Source: Gnetum montanum (Eukaryota; Streptophyta; Gnetopsida; Gnetales; Gnetaceae). Taken from it: a DNA stretch of 64,000 bases. This document shows, in pieces, positions 1 to 11,026 of the stretch. A program made the position numbers and the translations under genes. The stretch spans positions 63,533 to 127,532 of the forward strand of contig MNCI01006929.1 in assembly GCA_015680685.1 (NCBI GenBank). Reading direction: 5' to 3'. How positions within the stretch are numbered: position 1 is the stretch's first letter; each line of letters begins with the position of its first letter. Under the pieces are notes generated by a model, which saw nothing but the letters and a program-made list of their open reading frames with translations, was not told the origin of the DNA and did not search any database.

Positions 1-290
1 GCACCTTGAAAGCATTCTCAAAAGTATCAAATGTCCATGGCTTCCCAATAAAAACCTCTCATGTCTTTGTTGCAGATAAAGTAACCAGGGCTACCCCACC
101 ATAAGCTAGAGAAATATCTACAATTGACGCACCATTTGCTTTTGACTCCAGATAAACTCTCATGCCATTATTCACAATTGCAATGTCATCATCCCTTCGA
201 TGAGATTGTTTAAATTCCTTCACATATTCATGCTTTTTGATAAATGGTAGGAATAATTTCTCCTTTGTCTAAATCAACTTGTTCCATGAA
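1..290 (-). pseudogene. XDH: Xanthine dehydrogenase fragment, broken
   Basis: The minus strand encodes a stretch closely resembling plant xanthine dehydrogenase, the molybdenum/FAD/Fe-S enzyme that oxidises hypoxanthine and xanthine to urate in purine breakdown. Visible landmarks are EYVKEFKQSHRRDDDIAIVN, then NGMRVYLE, then LAYGGVA and LSATKT, which place it at the boundary between the FAD-binding domain and the following flavoprotein C-terminal domain. Two defects are visible: a frame change near 235-255 (the LDKGEI part and the LFLPF part lie in different frames) and an in-frame TGA at 59-61 right after LSATKT. The fragment runs off the left edge, so more of the gene may lie outside. Its upstream side is lost at about 300, where retroelement A begins. 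The family call rests on motif recall, not a search. Confidence 0.85.
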
Positions 291-310
291 ATGGCCAAAA
301 TGTGCCAACA

Positions 311-1905
311 GAAGGGGGATACAATGCTAATCCACAAAATCATTTATAGGCATTCCACGATCCCTGTGCCTTGCAAAATATAGAAAATGAGTGGAAAAAA
401 ATTAAGTTGTTCCCAAGGACACTCACCAAAGAAGCAAAGAGTTGGTATCGGTCCTTAGAACTAGAAACCATCAGGAGGTGGAGTACGATGCTAGAATTCT
501 TCAACGAACAGTATCAAACGTACTCTAGAGTGTCCAATTTGCGTAAGCAAATTTAAGGCTAGAAAAAAGGTACATATGAACCCTTGGATGCTGCCATGGC
601 CCACTACTACACATTGTTACATCATTGCCCGGTCCATGGGTACACTTAGCGGGATCAACTTCACCACATCGTGGATGGGCTAAGGCATGAAACTAGAAGA
701 ACCCTTGGAACTTATGCCCAAGGGAGACTCTCACAACTTAGAGCCCATGAAGTACATAGCTTGTTGGAACAAGTAGCAAAAGAAGGAGGTGAGCTACGAA
801 AAACGGAAAGTACGGAAGAGTACAACCATGATCCCTCTCTTCAAAAGAAGGGAGGGAAATTTTGTGATGAAGAGGATCAGTCACCAATTGAAGAGTTCGT
901 GAACAGAAAGACCTTGCCACTTCAAAAGCTCACAACAGAAATAGCGGCTAAAGTAGACGACATATGGAGTTCCTTAGACTCTAAAATTGAAACTATCTTA
1001 AAAATTGTAGAAGAGTCTAAGGTAGAACAAAGTAGTGACAAAGGTAAGAAAAAGTGGAGAGATTTAAGCCCTGCACATAACAAGGGTAAGGGGAAAATCA
1101 CTAACCCTGATGTGGCTATGGACTCTGACACAGACGATGATGGTGGATGTGAGATCTACCACTATGACCATCCTAAGGAATGTTGTCCCATCATCTCACA
1201 TCTACAGGAGTCTGGGGTGTATGCACTTAACCCAAGACTCAACCAATGGCAAACACCCCGAAGGTTACCTTATTCATAAGGTAATCCAAGGCAGTTTCAC
1301 CAACCCTTAACGTATTATCCAAGTGGAACTCCACCACAGCCCATCAGACAACCTCAGCGGTGGCAATACCCACAGTCATGGAGGATGCCATCGTCGAAAC
1401 ATCAGTACCCTTATCGGCAGCCTGACCCTTATGGATATTATGTGTAGTAGACGATTTCTCCAACTGACTCTATGAGTAACACAACCCCCAACCATCACTA
1501 CCAAGTTTAGGAGTACTTAGAAGGACTCCTTCTCCTCCGGGAGACACTCCATACCCACACCATCCTCCTAATCCATCCGCACCTCTTCCACCACAAGTAG
1601 TTCCCATAATACCTCCTGCTCCAACAATTCAAGGGGAACTTCCTACTCAACCACAGCAATGTCATGCTACAAGAGCTATAAATATTCAACTTGCTACTGG
1701 TTTTGACAACTATAAAAAGAGAAGATCCTACTTCAGAACCAAAAGCCCAGACAAACTCTCGCAACAATAAGCGGTTGAGCCCATGTGCACTCTCCACCAT
1801 CTAACACTTTAGAGAACCCTTTAGTCCAATAAAGCGTAAAACATATGGTTATGTTAACACATACCGTAACTAACTAGATTAAGGTAGGTCACCTTCCCAA
1901 GAAAC
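311..1905 (+). pseudogene. Decayed gag of element A
   Basis: Capsid-like coding remains of a Ty3/gypsy gag. The clearest parts are 371-556, with a retrotrans_gag-type signature (FPRTLT, then SWYRSLELETIRRWSTM), and 671-1279. The latter ends in a Lys/Glu-rich stretch and a degenerate zinc knuckle, CEIYHYDHPKECC at about 1148-1186, whose second Cys has become Tyr. Compared with C, where the knuckle CEICQYDHPKGCC fits C-X2-C-X3-H-X4-C, this copy has lost a metal ligand. A proline-rich tail follows (1290-1760). Several stops and frame changes make it non-functional. It lines up with B 21440-22930. Confidence 0.75.
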
Positions 1906-1959
1906 TAACTGACCCTGGGAGTCCCTTAATCTATTTACAAATCACCGAAAATGAATCAC

Positions 1960-2664
1960 ATAGGGCTCTTCTTAACTCAATTTTCAGAGTCAACTTAATT
2001 TCATGAGAGATGTATCACGCCTAGAACCTGCCCCAACTTAAGAAGAGTAACATTCAATTAGAGCTGGCAGACCAGTCCATCACCATTCCCTTGGAATTGG
2101 TGGAGGACATCATTACAACTGTGTGGTTGGTTTTACCCAACTGATCTTTTAGTGATTGAAGTGAACAACAACGAACGGGACTTCCCAATTATAATGGGAA
2201 GGGCATGGCTAAGTATAGTAGATGCATGCCTTAGGATTCATGATCTTTCCTTGGAAATCTCTAAGATAAACATTTGTGGAAAGATCGAGAAGAGGAAAGT
2301 TCCATGCATCACATACAGTGATTCATTGGGTCATGACATGGAGGAAATGCCTCCATGTAATAGGTGTGCTCTTGAAATCTTGAAACAAAGATGCCTGTAT
2401 GTAGCAACCACACAAGTAGTAGCCACCCTGTGGTTGACAACTACTCGAAGAAGCAAACCAATATGCATGAAACGAACTGAGGAAACCCATGCCCATAACG
2501 AAAGCATATATACATTGGAAGATGAGTGTTGCCAACTTCCACCCCTTAATCCAAGATCATCAATTGAGAGAAGTTGGGCACTTCTTAGAAATTCAAATAG
2601 ATGCTCATTATTTCGAATCTCTCCCTTACAACTCAGTCATGGGGGAGATGGCCACCTATGCTAA
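1960..2664 (+). pseudogene. Decayed protease-like domain of element A
   Basis: This tract holds the retropepsin-like part of the element. The second half is clear in the frame starting near 2152: IEVNNNERDFPIIMGRAWLS, the counterpart of the family's conserved I-[IL]-G-R-x-W motif. The first half (about 1960-2100) has lost the active site: where C has DSG this copy reads N-S-I, and a stop follows. The frame then runs on to 2664 with residues I cannot assign. No polymerase follows. Confidence 0.65.
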
Positions 2665-2689
2665 TCATATGGGGCCTTCAGTTCTTTTT

Positions 2690-2990
2690 TGATTTTTGTT
2701 TTACATATTTTTATTTTACAACATTTTTGTTTTACACGTTTTTGTGTTACAAGTTTTTATTTTAAATGTTTTTTTTACACATTTTTTTTACATGTTTTTG
2801 TCTTACACCTTTTTGTTTTCCAAATTTCTTTAACTTCTCATGTTTTTTGTTTTACAACTTTCTTTAACTTTTCTTAATTTTTTTTTACATCATCATTATA
2901 CTTTTTCATTTTTTGTGTGTGCATGTGTGTGATCCACCCTATAATTTTGTCACCCAATAAGTGTTCGGAATGATGGTATGAACTATTTTC
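2690..2990 (+). repeat. T-rich low-complexity tract in element A
   Basis: About 200 bases built from a drifting short unit, TTTTGTTTTACA, on the plus strand. The reverse-strand copy in element C (about 61850-61960) has the same composition, so the tract belongs to the element. In B this position falls within the run of Ns. The hydrophobic Phe-rich frames it makes are by-products of the repeat. Confidence 0.7.
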
Positions 2991-2992
2991 AT

Positions 2993-4678
2993 ATTGATTG
3001 GTAATGTTTCGTTTTTACCTTTAGTCATAATGTTGATACTAAGGTATGTTTCTTTTGATATGGCGGGCAATGAGACCACTTCATCCATCCATCCACCAAT
3101 TTCTATGGTCTCTCTTGGCTTGAGAATGTACAGTCCCCTTCGAATAAGAACTTAAAAGAATCGGTGATTGGGTATTTCTCAAACTAAGGAAGCACTCAAC
3201 GATTGAAAAGGGTGTGACTTCAAGGGAACTTGATGCTTTTGTGTTGGTCATTCTTTTGGGCACTTGGATGTTTTCTTCTTGAGTTTTCTTGTTGTTCCGA
3301 TGTTACCCAACTATCGGAAGCTGAGACAATAAAAATAAAAATTCTTTGCATGGTGTGATTCTCACGCATTAAAACACAAAAAAAAAAAACTCAGTGAGAA
3401 TTCAAAGCACACCCCTTAGATGAATAAACTTGGGATACACACACTAGTTATGGAACCAAAAGTGTTCCCTCTAACTAAGGCCCTTCTCACTTCCCATTCT
3501 CTCCTTTGCTTCGTCGAAATGGTGGTGGCTCTTTCGAGATGCATCCTTGTTATCCAAGTGGATGGTTCGGCAAAATGCATTGATGCGAAGTCACTGGATG
3601 TGGTTGGTTTGAGGCTGGAGTTGAAATGAGAATTGCTATGTCACATTAATCATGAACTACATAAGGGGTTGTACACCACTTTGTTCTTGAGATTCCATTC
3701 CATTCTCTTCTTTCCACCCTTCTCTCCATTATTCACCTCATTGCCAATTGTATCATTAGTGTATATATTTTGGTTCATGCATTGTTTTCTTTTCAGTAAA
3801 TTCTTATGGTTAAGACTTTAACTCTTGTTCCAAATGACATTTCCAGAGCCTACAAACTCTTTGAATGTGGGTTTGTCAGGGAACTAAGGGCATGAGCCTA
3901 CTTTGGGGAGGACCCATTACCATTCCTATTTGGAGCATACGTTAACTTCTTTTCCCTAACATTTTTGCAATTAACTTTCTTTTTTTCATTACCATCTTGA
4001 CATCCATTTCATCGATGCTATAGTTGTCCCTTTTTTATCTATCTTTCTTACACCTTTTCTTTCTCCATTCTAACGCTACCGGACGTTCACGATTAGTCAT
4101 GGGGGTACGGGGCCTGATTTTTTTTATTTTCTCCTAGCCCCGAAATTTTTGATTTTCTTCCTAACCCCTACCCCTTCAGTAGTCATCAGTAATATATCTC
4201 CCGATCCATATCAGCCATACCACAACTCAGCCAATGGACTTACACCGAAGCAAGGTATCAATTACATGATGATTCATTTACCCTTGCTAATTAAGATTGT
4301 GTTGTGTGTGCAGATGGCGACCATGCAATAACGGATCGGATCTGGAGGAACCACTTGGAATGGAGCAGCATTGGAAGAAGCTATGCAAGTTGCAAGATCG
4401 ATGGTGCACTTACAGATGGACAACGAAGGTGCAATCTTGGCGTTGGCAGTAGCAGCACTTCTCTTTCTCTCTCTCTCTTTCTTAGCTACCAACTAAGGCT
4501 TGATGTCATTGTAATAAGGTGTTCACCCTTGTTGTCATGAACACCAGTTTTGTCAAGTCTTGTAATGATGATCTGTTCACATGTCATCCCATTAGTTCCA
4601 TTCCCCTCAATAATTCCATACCTTCTTGATATTATTGTAAGGAACTTGAGGACGATTTTTCATTCAGTCATGTGGGTA
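2993..4678 (+). other. Conserved non-coding 3' region of element A
   Basis: About 1.7 kb between the protease-like tract and the LTR, without a convincing reading frame. It is recognisably shared with B 23796-25514, C 60120-61800 (reverse) and partly with D 5400-6340. Conserved landmarks include CTAACTAAGGCCCTTCTCAC (near 3472) and GCATGAGCCTAC (near 3891). It ends in a purine-rich stretch before the LTR, the likely second-strand primer. A short block at 4310-4450 is especially well kept in A, B and C, although its frame is not. Confidence 0.7.
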
Positions 4679-4696
4679 TGATGAGACGCAATTCGC

Positions 4697-4772
4697 ATGA
4701 GCCGTGATATCACGTACGTGATATCGCGTCGTCCCCTGCGATATCGCATACGTGATATTGCGGTCTGCCGCC
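4697..4772 (+). promoter_or_regulatory. GATATC palindrome array upstream of TATA box (element A U3)
   Basis: Four GATAT-centred units (TGATATCACG, TGATATCGCG, CGATATCGCA, TGATATTGCG) separated by GC-rich spacers, ending just upstream of the TATA box at 4777. The same kind of array sits at the same place in both B LTRs and in C. Position suggests a promoter element of the U3; no binding factor is known to me. Confidence 0.6.
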
Positions 4773-5023
4773 ATATCTATAAATAAGAGGTGGCACTCCC
4801 CTTATTCCTCATCCTAGGCTAGAAGTAGGGAAACTCTGGCAGATTGATCACTCCAGAGATAGAATATTTTCCATGTGCCAGCAGTAGGAGTCCCTAAGTG
4901 AACGGATCTTTATTCGAGTAGCTTTGTACCTAAACGTAAGTTGTGTATGGCAATAAAGATGAGCTTTGTGGATAAACCTTGAAGTACATGGAATAGGTTT
5001 ATTACATGTTATTTCTTACATGT

Positions 5024-5024
5024 N
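5024..5024. other. Single-N contig join
   Basis: One unresolved base inside the LTR of element A, at the point where about 250-290 bp present in B's LTRs are missing. Probably a collapsed or unresolved repeat. Confidence 0.7.
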
Positions 5025-6984
5025 AGTAACGATTAGCGTTTGGTAGCCACAGTTGCATAGTTCAAGGTGTGTACGGTAAGTGGGAATGGATGCTGACTTT
5101 AGTTAATTTAGACTTAGTCATTAGTTAGAGTTAGTTAGTTTCTCAACCCTTCACCCTTTATTATAGAAGACATAAAACATAAAAGACTATAAAAATCATA
5201 TACCTCGGACTTACTTAACCATACACCATGACAACTATAAGTAAGTCTTGGAAGACAACAAATGATTAACCCCAAGTGTTCCATGGGCGTGTAGGCATTT
5301 AGTCTATGAAGTTTGACCAGATCGTGGGTGCTATGCTTGTTTCATATGGTTGAGTGTAGGGATATCTCACCACTTATCAATAACTAAGACATGGTCCTTC
5401 TCATGATTACAGGTAGTGAGTCCATGTCATCCACCCATCCACAAAACTCTATGATGTTCCCTTGTTTTGGAAGTATGGATTCCCTTCCTTAATGAAAATT
5501 TTAATGAATTAATGACTTTTGTAGTTTCCAATCTTGGAAAGAGTTAAATGGATAGACAAGGATGTGAGTTCAAGGGGATTTAACAATTTTTTTGTACTTG
5601 CCTATCCTTTGGAGTGCATTGGTATTTTCATGAATTTTTCATCATTCTATCATTGACCAATAACAAGAAGTTAAAGTCCTTGCATGGTGTGGTTCCCATT
5701 CAAAAATCATAAAAATATAAAATTTGAAAGAAAAAACAATAACAAAAATTCAAAGCACACACTTTAGATAAAATAATGGACTACAAGCATTGGTTATGGA
5801 ACTAGAAAGACATGTTACCCATTCCTAAAGGTCCCCTCTAACTAAGGCCCTTCTGACTTCATATTTCTCTTTTCCTCTCTTCTCTTTTTGGAGTGTTGAT
5901 TAATCTATGGGGGTATTCTTATACCTTGAGGGATGGACGAGTCTAAGAATGTTAATGTGAAGTCACTAAAAGTAGTTGGTTTTAATTTGGACTAGGAATG
6001 GTTATTATCACATCACTTTAACCACAAAAAATTCACAAGGGATTTCATGTAACCACAATTTGAGTGTTCATTTCACTTTATCTTTCTTCTTCCGCCTATG
6101 ATTTTCATAATACATCTCACTACCTCTTCTCATATCTATTTCAAATGTCTTAGTTTGATATGGCCAAAATTCTTTGATAGTTTCTTTGGTGATTTGATGT
6201 TTAACTGTCATAACCATTAATCAACCATGGGGCCATTGACTGAGTTTGAGGATATGCAAGGGCATTAAGGGCATGATCCTACTTTAGGGAGGATCCACTT
6301 GCATATATTTTGGTTGGGTTAGTTAAGTTCCTTATCATTAGACATTTTCATGATCAAATCTTTTATGCATTTCATTAGTTGCATCCAACTGTGCACTCCT
6401 TCAAATTCATTCTCTAACTCAAAACTCCTTTTTTGTGAATAATATTTTCCTCTTTCATTATTTCTTGATGTTCACAGCATTTCTGGGTCTCCAACAACAT
6501 TAATTTCATGCTCAAACTCCTTATTTTAATTGTGAAAACTTTTGTTCATAGGCCCTATCAATGAGATCCCATCTATGGAGCTAATGACATTGATGGCATC
6601 CTATCAATACAGTATAAAATCTCTATATATACATCCAACACTTAGTAATTTTTACATATTTTCTCACAAATGAGGGGGGAGATTTTGCATTTTTTAGAGC
6701 CCATAACCTTCCAAAGCCCATAACTTTCAAATCATTTTTAGGATTACCCTTGTTCTTTAGTCTTGCAACTACCAAAGGTAAGCTCTACGTTGTGGGGGCC
6801 ACAAATCTTAGATTTTTGATGAAAATATTTGTAAATTTTTCTAACTTCCACAAAGGTTTAACTAATAAAATGACATTAAAATCATCAATTTTTTAAAGTT
6901 AAAACCTTCCAACAACTTTGATGACATTCTAAATTAAATAACATCAAAACAATATTATAAAAATCAATCTACCATGGTCACAAC

Positions 6985-9850
6985 TTAGCCAAAGTGTAAC
7001 CACCCAACAAGATAAGGTAACCAGACATTATATGTTATGCATCACATGCTAATCCTTGGTTCTGTTGTGATCATAAGTGACACCAAAGGGAAAGCACTTA
7101 CAAGAGGAAGGACCATCCCAACCAAGGAACAAATGGTCAAGAACTAGAAGGGGCCAAGAATAGTCCTAGGAGCAAGTAGTAGAAACCCATGCAACGAGAC
7201 CTCTTTAGGAGGAGCCCAAAGTGAATTCTATCAAATAGGTTCTTGAAGTGATCACAACTAAAAAATCCCACCAAGATGAAACACCTAGGCCAAGATCGAA
7301 CCTTAAGGTCACCTTAATAAAGGCTTGCCTAAAGAAAATTGCATCCACGAAGGTTTAGAAATCCATGCTTTAGAAGTTGAACTTTGGAACCTTCTTGGAG
7401 TTTGCTCCTCTAGAAGTCAAGATGCAACTTTGAAACTCTTCCTTATGGCCTATCATCACTTCTAGCATGGATTGGTACATAGAATAGATATATCTCTTCT
7501 AGAACTAGGCAAGTTGATGCAATGGTTAAAATCAAGGATGTAATTGTGTCCTACTTGGTGAAATCAATCTCTAATACCCTTGGGTTTCATCAAACTAAGG
7601 CCACTCTAGCTAAACTCCTAATGTAGGCATAACCATGTCTAATGAAAGAATGGACATAGCAGTACTATGGAGTGGACCATAAGGAGTTTGGTTTGCTCAT
7701 GACAATGGAATGTGCCTATTTCAAAATCATGTTGATCACATCAAACCAACAGTGAGACCCAACAAGGTCAAAGCCTTCACCTCCCATGGATGTGTTGTTC
7801 TAAGTGAAAGATTCCCTATCAACCTTCCACATTTATTCTATCTTGAAATAGAGAAATTCTCCAAGGAGAATGAACATGGAAGGAAGGCACTTCCCTTCCC
7901 ATGCCTTATTGAAAAATTATGCAAGAGGGGAGGCATAGCTTGCTACAAAAATGATGCAATTCATCGTGATCCATTTGTTGCTTGGGTGGAGATGATGAAG
8001 GACAAAGTGCCTACAAAGGTAACCCAAGATGAGGAGTAGCAACCATCACCTTCACCTCCAACTCATGAAACAATGCTAAAGTATTATATTACTAGTGAAC
8101 TCCATGAGCAGCTTCTACAATAACAACAAAATCAAGAAGGAACAAGTGGTGGTGATCCATCTATGTACTAACCAACCATGAGCCACCTTAATGAAGTGGC
8201 CTAAATCATAAGCCAAATGGAGGGTGGGATGCTAATATTTTCTTCCCAACGAATGTAGGTGCCTACAAGGTCAAATCTAAGTACCTAAGAGGTAATAATA
8301 ACCCTCTCATAGTAATAGTAATTCTTAGAAATCTCTGGGAATGTAGCTACCTTTTCGGTATGTTTAGAGGAGGTTGAGGGGGCAACTATCCTAGTGATGT
8401 AAAACCAAGGAGAGGAGTCAAAAACTAAAGCCATTGCTAATAGAGTAGTTAAGGTGCTCAACACACCTACAACATTTATACTAGATGTTTATGCACTTAG
8501 AGATGTGAAAATTTTTGTAGGTATTATCAATGGAAGATTAAGTGTAGCCCAAGATGAAGAATTGCTGGATTGACTGGTGGAAACTAGGCAATCAATTCCA
8601 AATATCTTTGACCTTCCAAATACCATCACTACTGCTTAGTTGGAGCTGCTCAAGGCAAGGGACATGTGCACCATCATGGAGGAATAACTTGAAATAGCCA
8701 GAGTAGAAAACCAACACTTGACCATGGAGGTTTCTAAACTTAGAGCTTGCCTCGCTAATCTTGCTCTACTTAAATAAGTAATTACATTATATGAAGCTTT
8801 CCAATAGCTTCAAGCCAAACTCAAAGAGGTTGAGTACACTAAGGAGTCAATAGTCTTTGACCAGTCCTTGGCTCATGTCACAATGCACAACATCTAGAAG
8901 AACTTGGTCCAAACTTGTCAAAATATTGAAGGTCTAATCGCTAAAAATCATAACATGTAGAATGTTGATGTGTAGAAACAACAAATATTTGAATTCATCC
9001 ATTAATAGCAGAATCAATGTACTAGGATAAACACTGAACTAATGAGGTTGGCAGTAGAAAATGGAAATCTCTCGATGGAGGAGGTTCGTGCCTTGTGCGA
9101 GAAGTCTACAATAGAAATCATCACCTAGAAAAATGAGGTCCTTAAGCTCAAAAGGGTGAAAAATCATTACAAGGACCAGGTTGGATTACAAAAAGAAATT
9201 AATGAATAACAAATTCAACTAGCAAAGGAAAAAGCTAACGAGGCCCTCTAGTAGATCTAGCAAGGAGGCGACATATGGTAGCCTATCTTTGATGGGCTCA
9301 ACAAGTACAACAAAGCAAAAATTCACATGAAGAAGTTGTAGATCAAGTAAATGGTTGAATATATGGAGCTTCTCAACCTCCAATATGCAAACCTGGTAAT
9401 GCTAACTACTAGAAGAACATGGTCAAAATTAGAAAAGCAAGTGGCTAGCTCATACTTGTTGTATGAGGTAGAGTTCAAACACCATAAAGAGACCAAGAAA
9501 AAGCTTGAGCTTGTAACCGTAGAACTCAAGGTTCTCAAGGTGAAGTTCACTGACCAAAGATCAACTACTGAGAACCTAGTCCAAGAGGATGAATGACTAC
9601 CAAGAGCTGTAGAATGCACTTAAGGCATTTAACATTGAACACAAATAGTTCATTGCCTAGTTTGTTAACATGATTGAGCTATTCCCCACAGTGCCCTATC
9701 CGTGGAATATTTCCATTCTAGCCCACATTAATGAAGAAACATGGACCATGAATGATCCCTAGAGTAAGGAGGAGAAGATGAAGGCATTGTTAGATGTCTT
9801 CCATCCTCTACCAAAAGTTTTATCTACAACAAAACAACCACAATCACTGT
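6985..9850 (+). pseudogene. Decayed extra ORF of element D, possible plant-transposon-type protein with coiled coil
   Basis: A long formerly coding tract, broken mostly by TAG and TAA. The best open part, 7710-8039 (109 codons), contains INLPHLFYLEIEKFSK, a Lys/Glu linker, then LPFPCLIEKLCKRGGI. This resembles the putative plant transposon protein domain often found as an accessory ORF in Athila/Tat-type elements; that match is from memory and tentative. From about 8620 to 9600 the frame is rich in Glu, Lys and Leu heptads (for example LKEVEYTKESIVFDQS and the open frame at 9351-9596), suggesting a long coiled coil. Its position between the 3' non-coding block and the LTR is where envelope-like or accessory ORFs sit in plant gypsy elements. 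Non-functional. Confidence 0.5.
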
Positions 9851-10176
9851 CTCAATAACCACATGCACTTGAAGCAAGAGAAGGTCCTTCGAAACCTCAA
9901 GAGACTTCATTGCCTAAGACCTTTTAATTTTCCTTCTCATCTTCAATCCATCAAAGGAGTTGTGTTATCATTTTTTTATCATGGTATTCAATTTTTTTGT
10001 CCAAAACACTAATTTTAGTAATGATTGTAAATCCGTACACTTGGGCACTTTGTATTTGTTGTGTTAACTTATGTGTTTGTAGTTAGTCAATAATCCCATA
10101 CCTTTTCAAACTTTTTTAAAGATCTTGTTGCTCCTTTGTTCACTTGAGGATAAGTTTTCATTTAGTCATAGGGGTA

Positions 10177-11025
10177 TAATGAAATGTTTCTTTGGGCCAT
10201 GTCGATAGGCTACCATCAACGCGATCCTATTGACAAGATCCCATCAACGTAGGGTTTGCGACATTGATGATTACTTGTCAAAGTGGCATCTTGTCATCAC
10301 CTATAAATGTATGCCTACTCATCACATTTATGGTACTTCTTCCATTAGTTGTATTGGAGCTCTTACTATTTATTTTCTCTAGACATAGAATTTTTTCTGC
10401 ATGCTTGTAGTAGGAGTCAAAGAAGTGTATGGATCTTTATTCAAGCACTAATGTGCTTGAGCACCTCAATGTGAACAACAATAAAAATGAGCTTTTTTTT
10501 ATCAAACCTTGCAACAATTGGATTAGCTTAATATTTACTTTACACATTTAATATTCATACAATTTACTTCAATGTTTTTAAGTAATTAATTAATAGTTAT
10601 TAATTAATGAACATAAGTACAACCACTTTGAACATACATTAAGGCTTGGTAATCCTAGTGGCGCCTAATGCTTGGTAGCCCAATATCATTGCAATGTGTT
10701 CAAGATGTGTATAGAAAGTGGGAACAAATGCTTATGATAGGATTAGTTAAGTGTGTGTTAGTTATTAGATTAATTAGATTAATTAAATGTTAAATTTACT
10801 CTATTTTCAACACTTAGGTGATTAAAAGATAAAACATAAAATGATAAAAAGAAGATGACGTAGTTATATTTAACAATACACTTGCACCTCATAAGTGGAA
10901 TTGAAAAGACAATGATCAATGATAAGTGGTACTTGAAATGCTAAAGTCTATGGAATTCAACTAGATCAATTAGTGAATGCTAGTGATTCATATGCTTGGG
11001 CATAGGGTATACTCGCTGCTCATCA
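10177..11025 (+). mobile_element. LTR of element D
   Basis: Starts TAATGAAATGTT after the purine-rich GGGGTA and ends CTGCTCATCA. TATA box CTATAAATG at 10301. Downstream it shares with the A/B/C LTRs the order CATGCTTGTAGTAGGAGTC, GGATCTTTATTC, AACAATAAAAATGAGC and GGGAACAAATGCT. Its U3 has no GATATC array; instead it has loosely repeated GCGATCC/CAAGATCC words around 10215-10260. It ends where the LINE remnant starts. Confidence 0.7.
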
Positions 11026-11026
11026 G

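Larger units (their letters stand above)
311..5379 (+). mobile_element. Element A: 5'-truncated, polymerase-less Ty3/gypsy element
   Basis: This is a relative of element B (19409-26506). Homology starts abruptly at about 311, inside gag; no 5' LTR or primer site is present. Order: decayed gag (311-1905), protease-like segment (about 1960-2330), T-rich tract (2690-2900), long non-coding 3' region (2993-4660), polypurine tract ending in GGGTA, then the 3' LTR (4679-5379). There is no reverse transcriptase, RNase H or integrase anywhere between protease and LTR. The same gap in gene content is seen in B and C, so it belongs to the family and is not a local deletion. Confidence 0.8.
4679..5379 (+). 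mobile_element. 3' LTR of element A (collapsed by an assembly join)
   Basis: Begins TGATGAGACGCA and ends CACTTATCA, matching the LTR ends of B. TATA box CTATAAATA at 4777-4785. The downstream stretch matching the R-U5 part of B follows (ATGGCAATAAAGATGAGC near 4948). At 701 bp it is about 290 bp shorter than B's 3' LTR; the missing part is the internally repeated GAGTACGACTTG block, and a single N at 5024 sits exactly there. The shortness may therefore be an assembly effect. Confidence 0.85.
5380..11025 (+). mobile_element. Element D: truncated Ty3/gypsy relative with an extra reading frame
   Basis: Directly after the LTR of A comes a diverged copy of the family's 3' non-coding region (5400-6340; compare 3060-4000). 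Next is about 3.5 kb holding a long decayed reading frame, then a pre-LTR stretch matching A (10080-10176, with TTTCATTTAGTCATAGGGGTA) and an LTR (10177-11025). There is no gag, protease or polymerase; the 5' part is missing. Because A, B and C lack the extra frame at this position, D represents a longer relative. No primer-binding site follows A's LTR at 5380, so A's LTR is not D's 5' LTR. Confidence 0.6.

Noticed and set aside
5380-5420. A's LTR as the 5' LTR of element D
   Set aside because: No primer-binding site follows it and the next DNA is the 3' non-coding region, so the two are adjacent by truncation or recombination.
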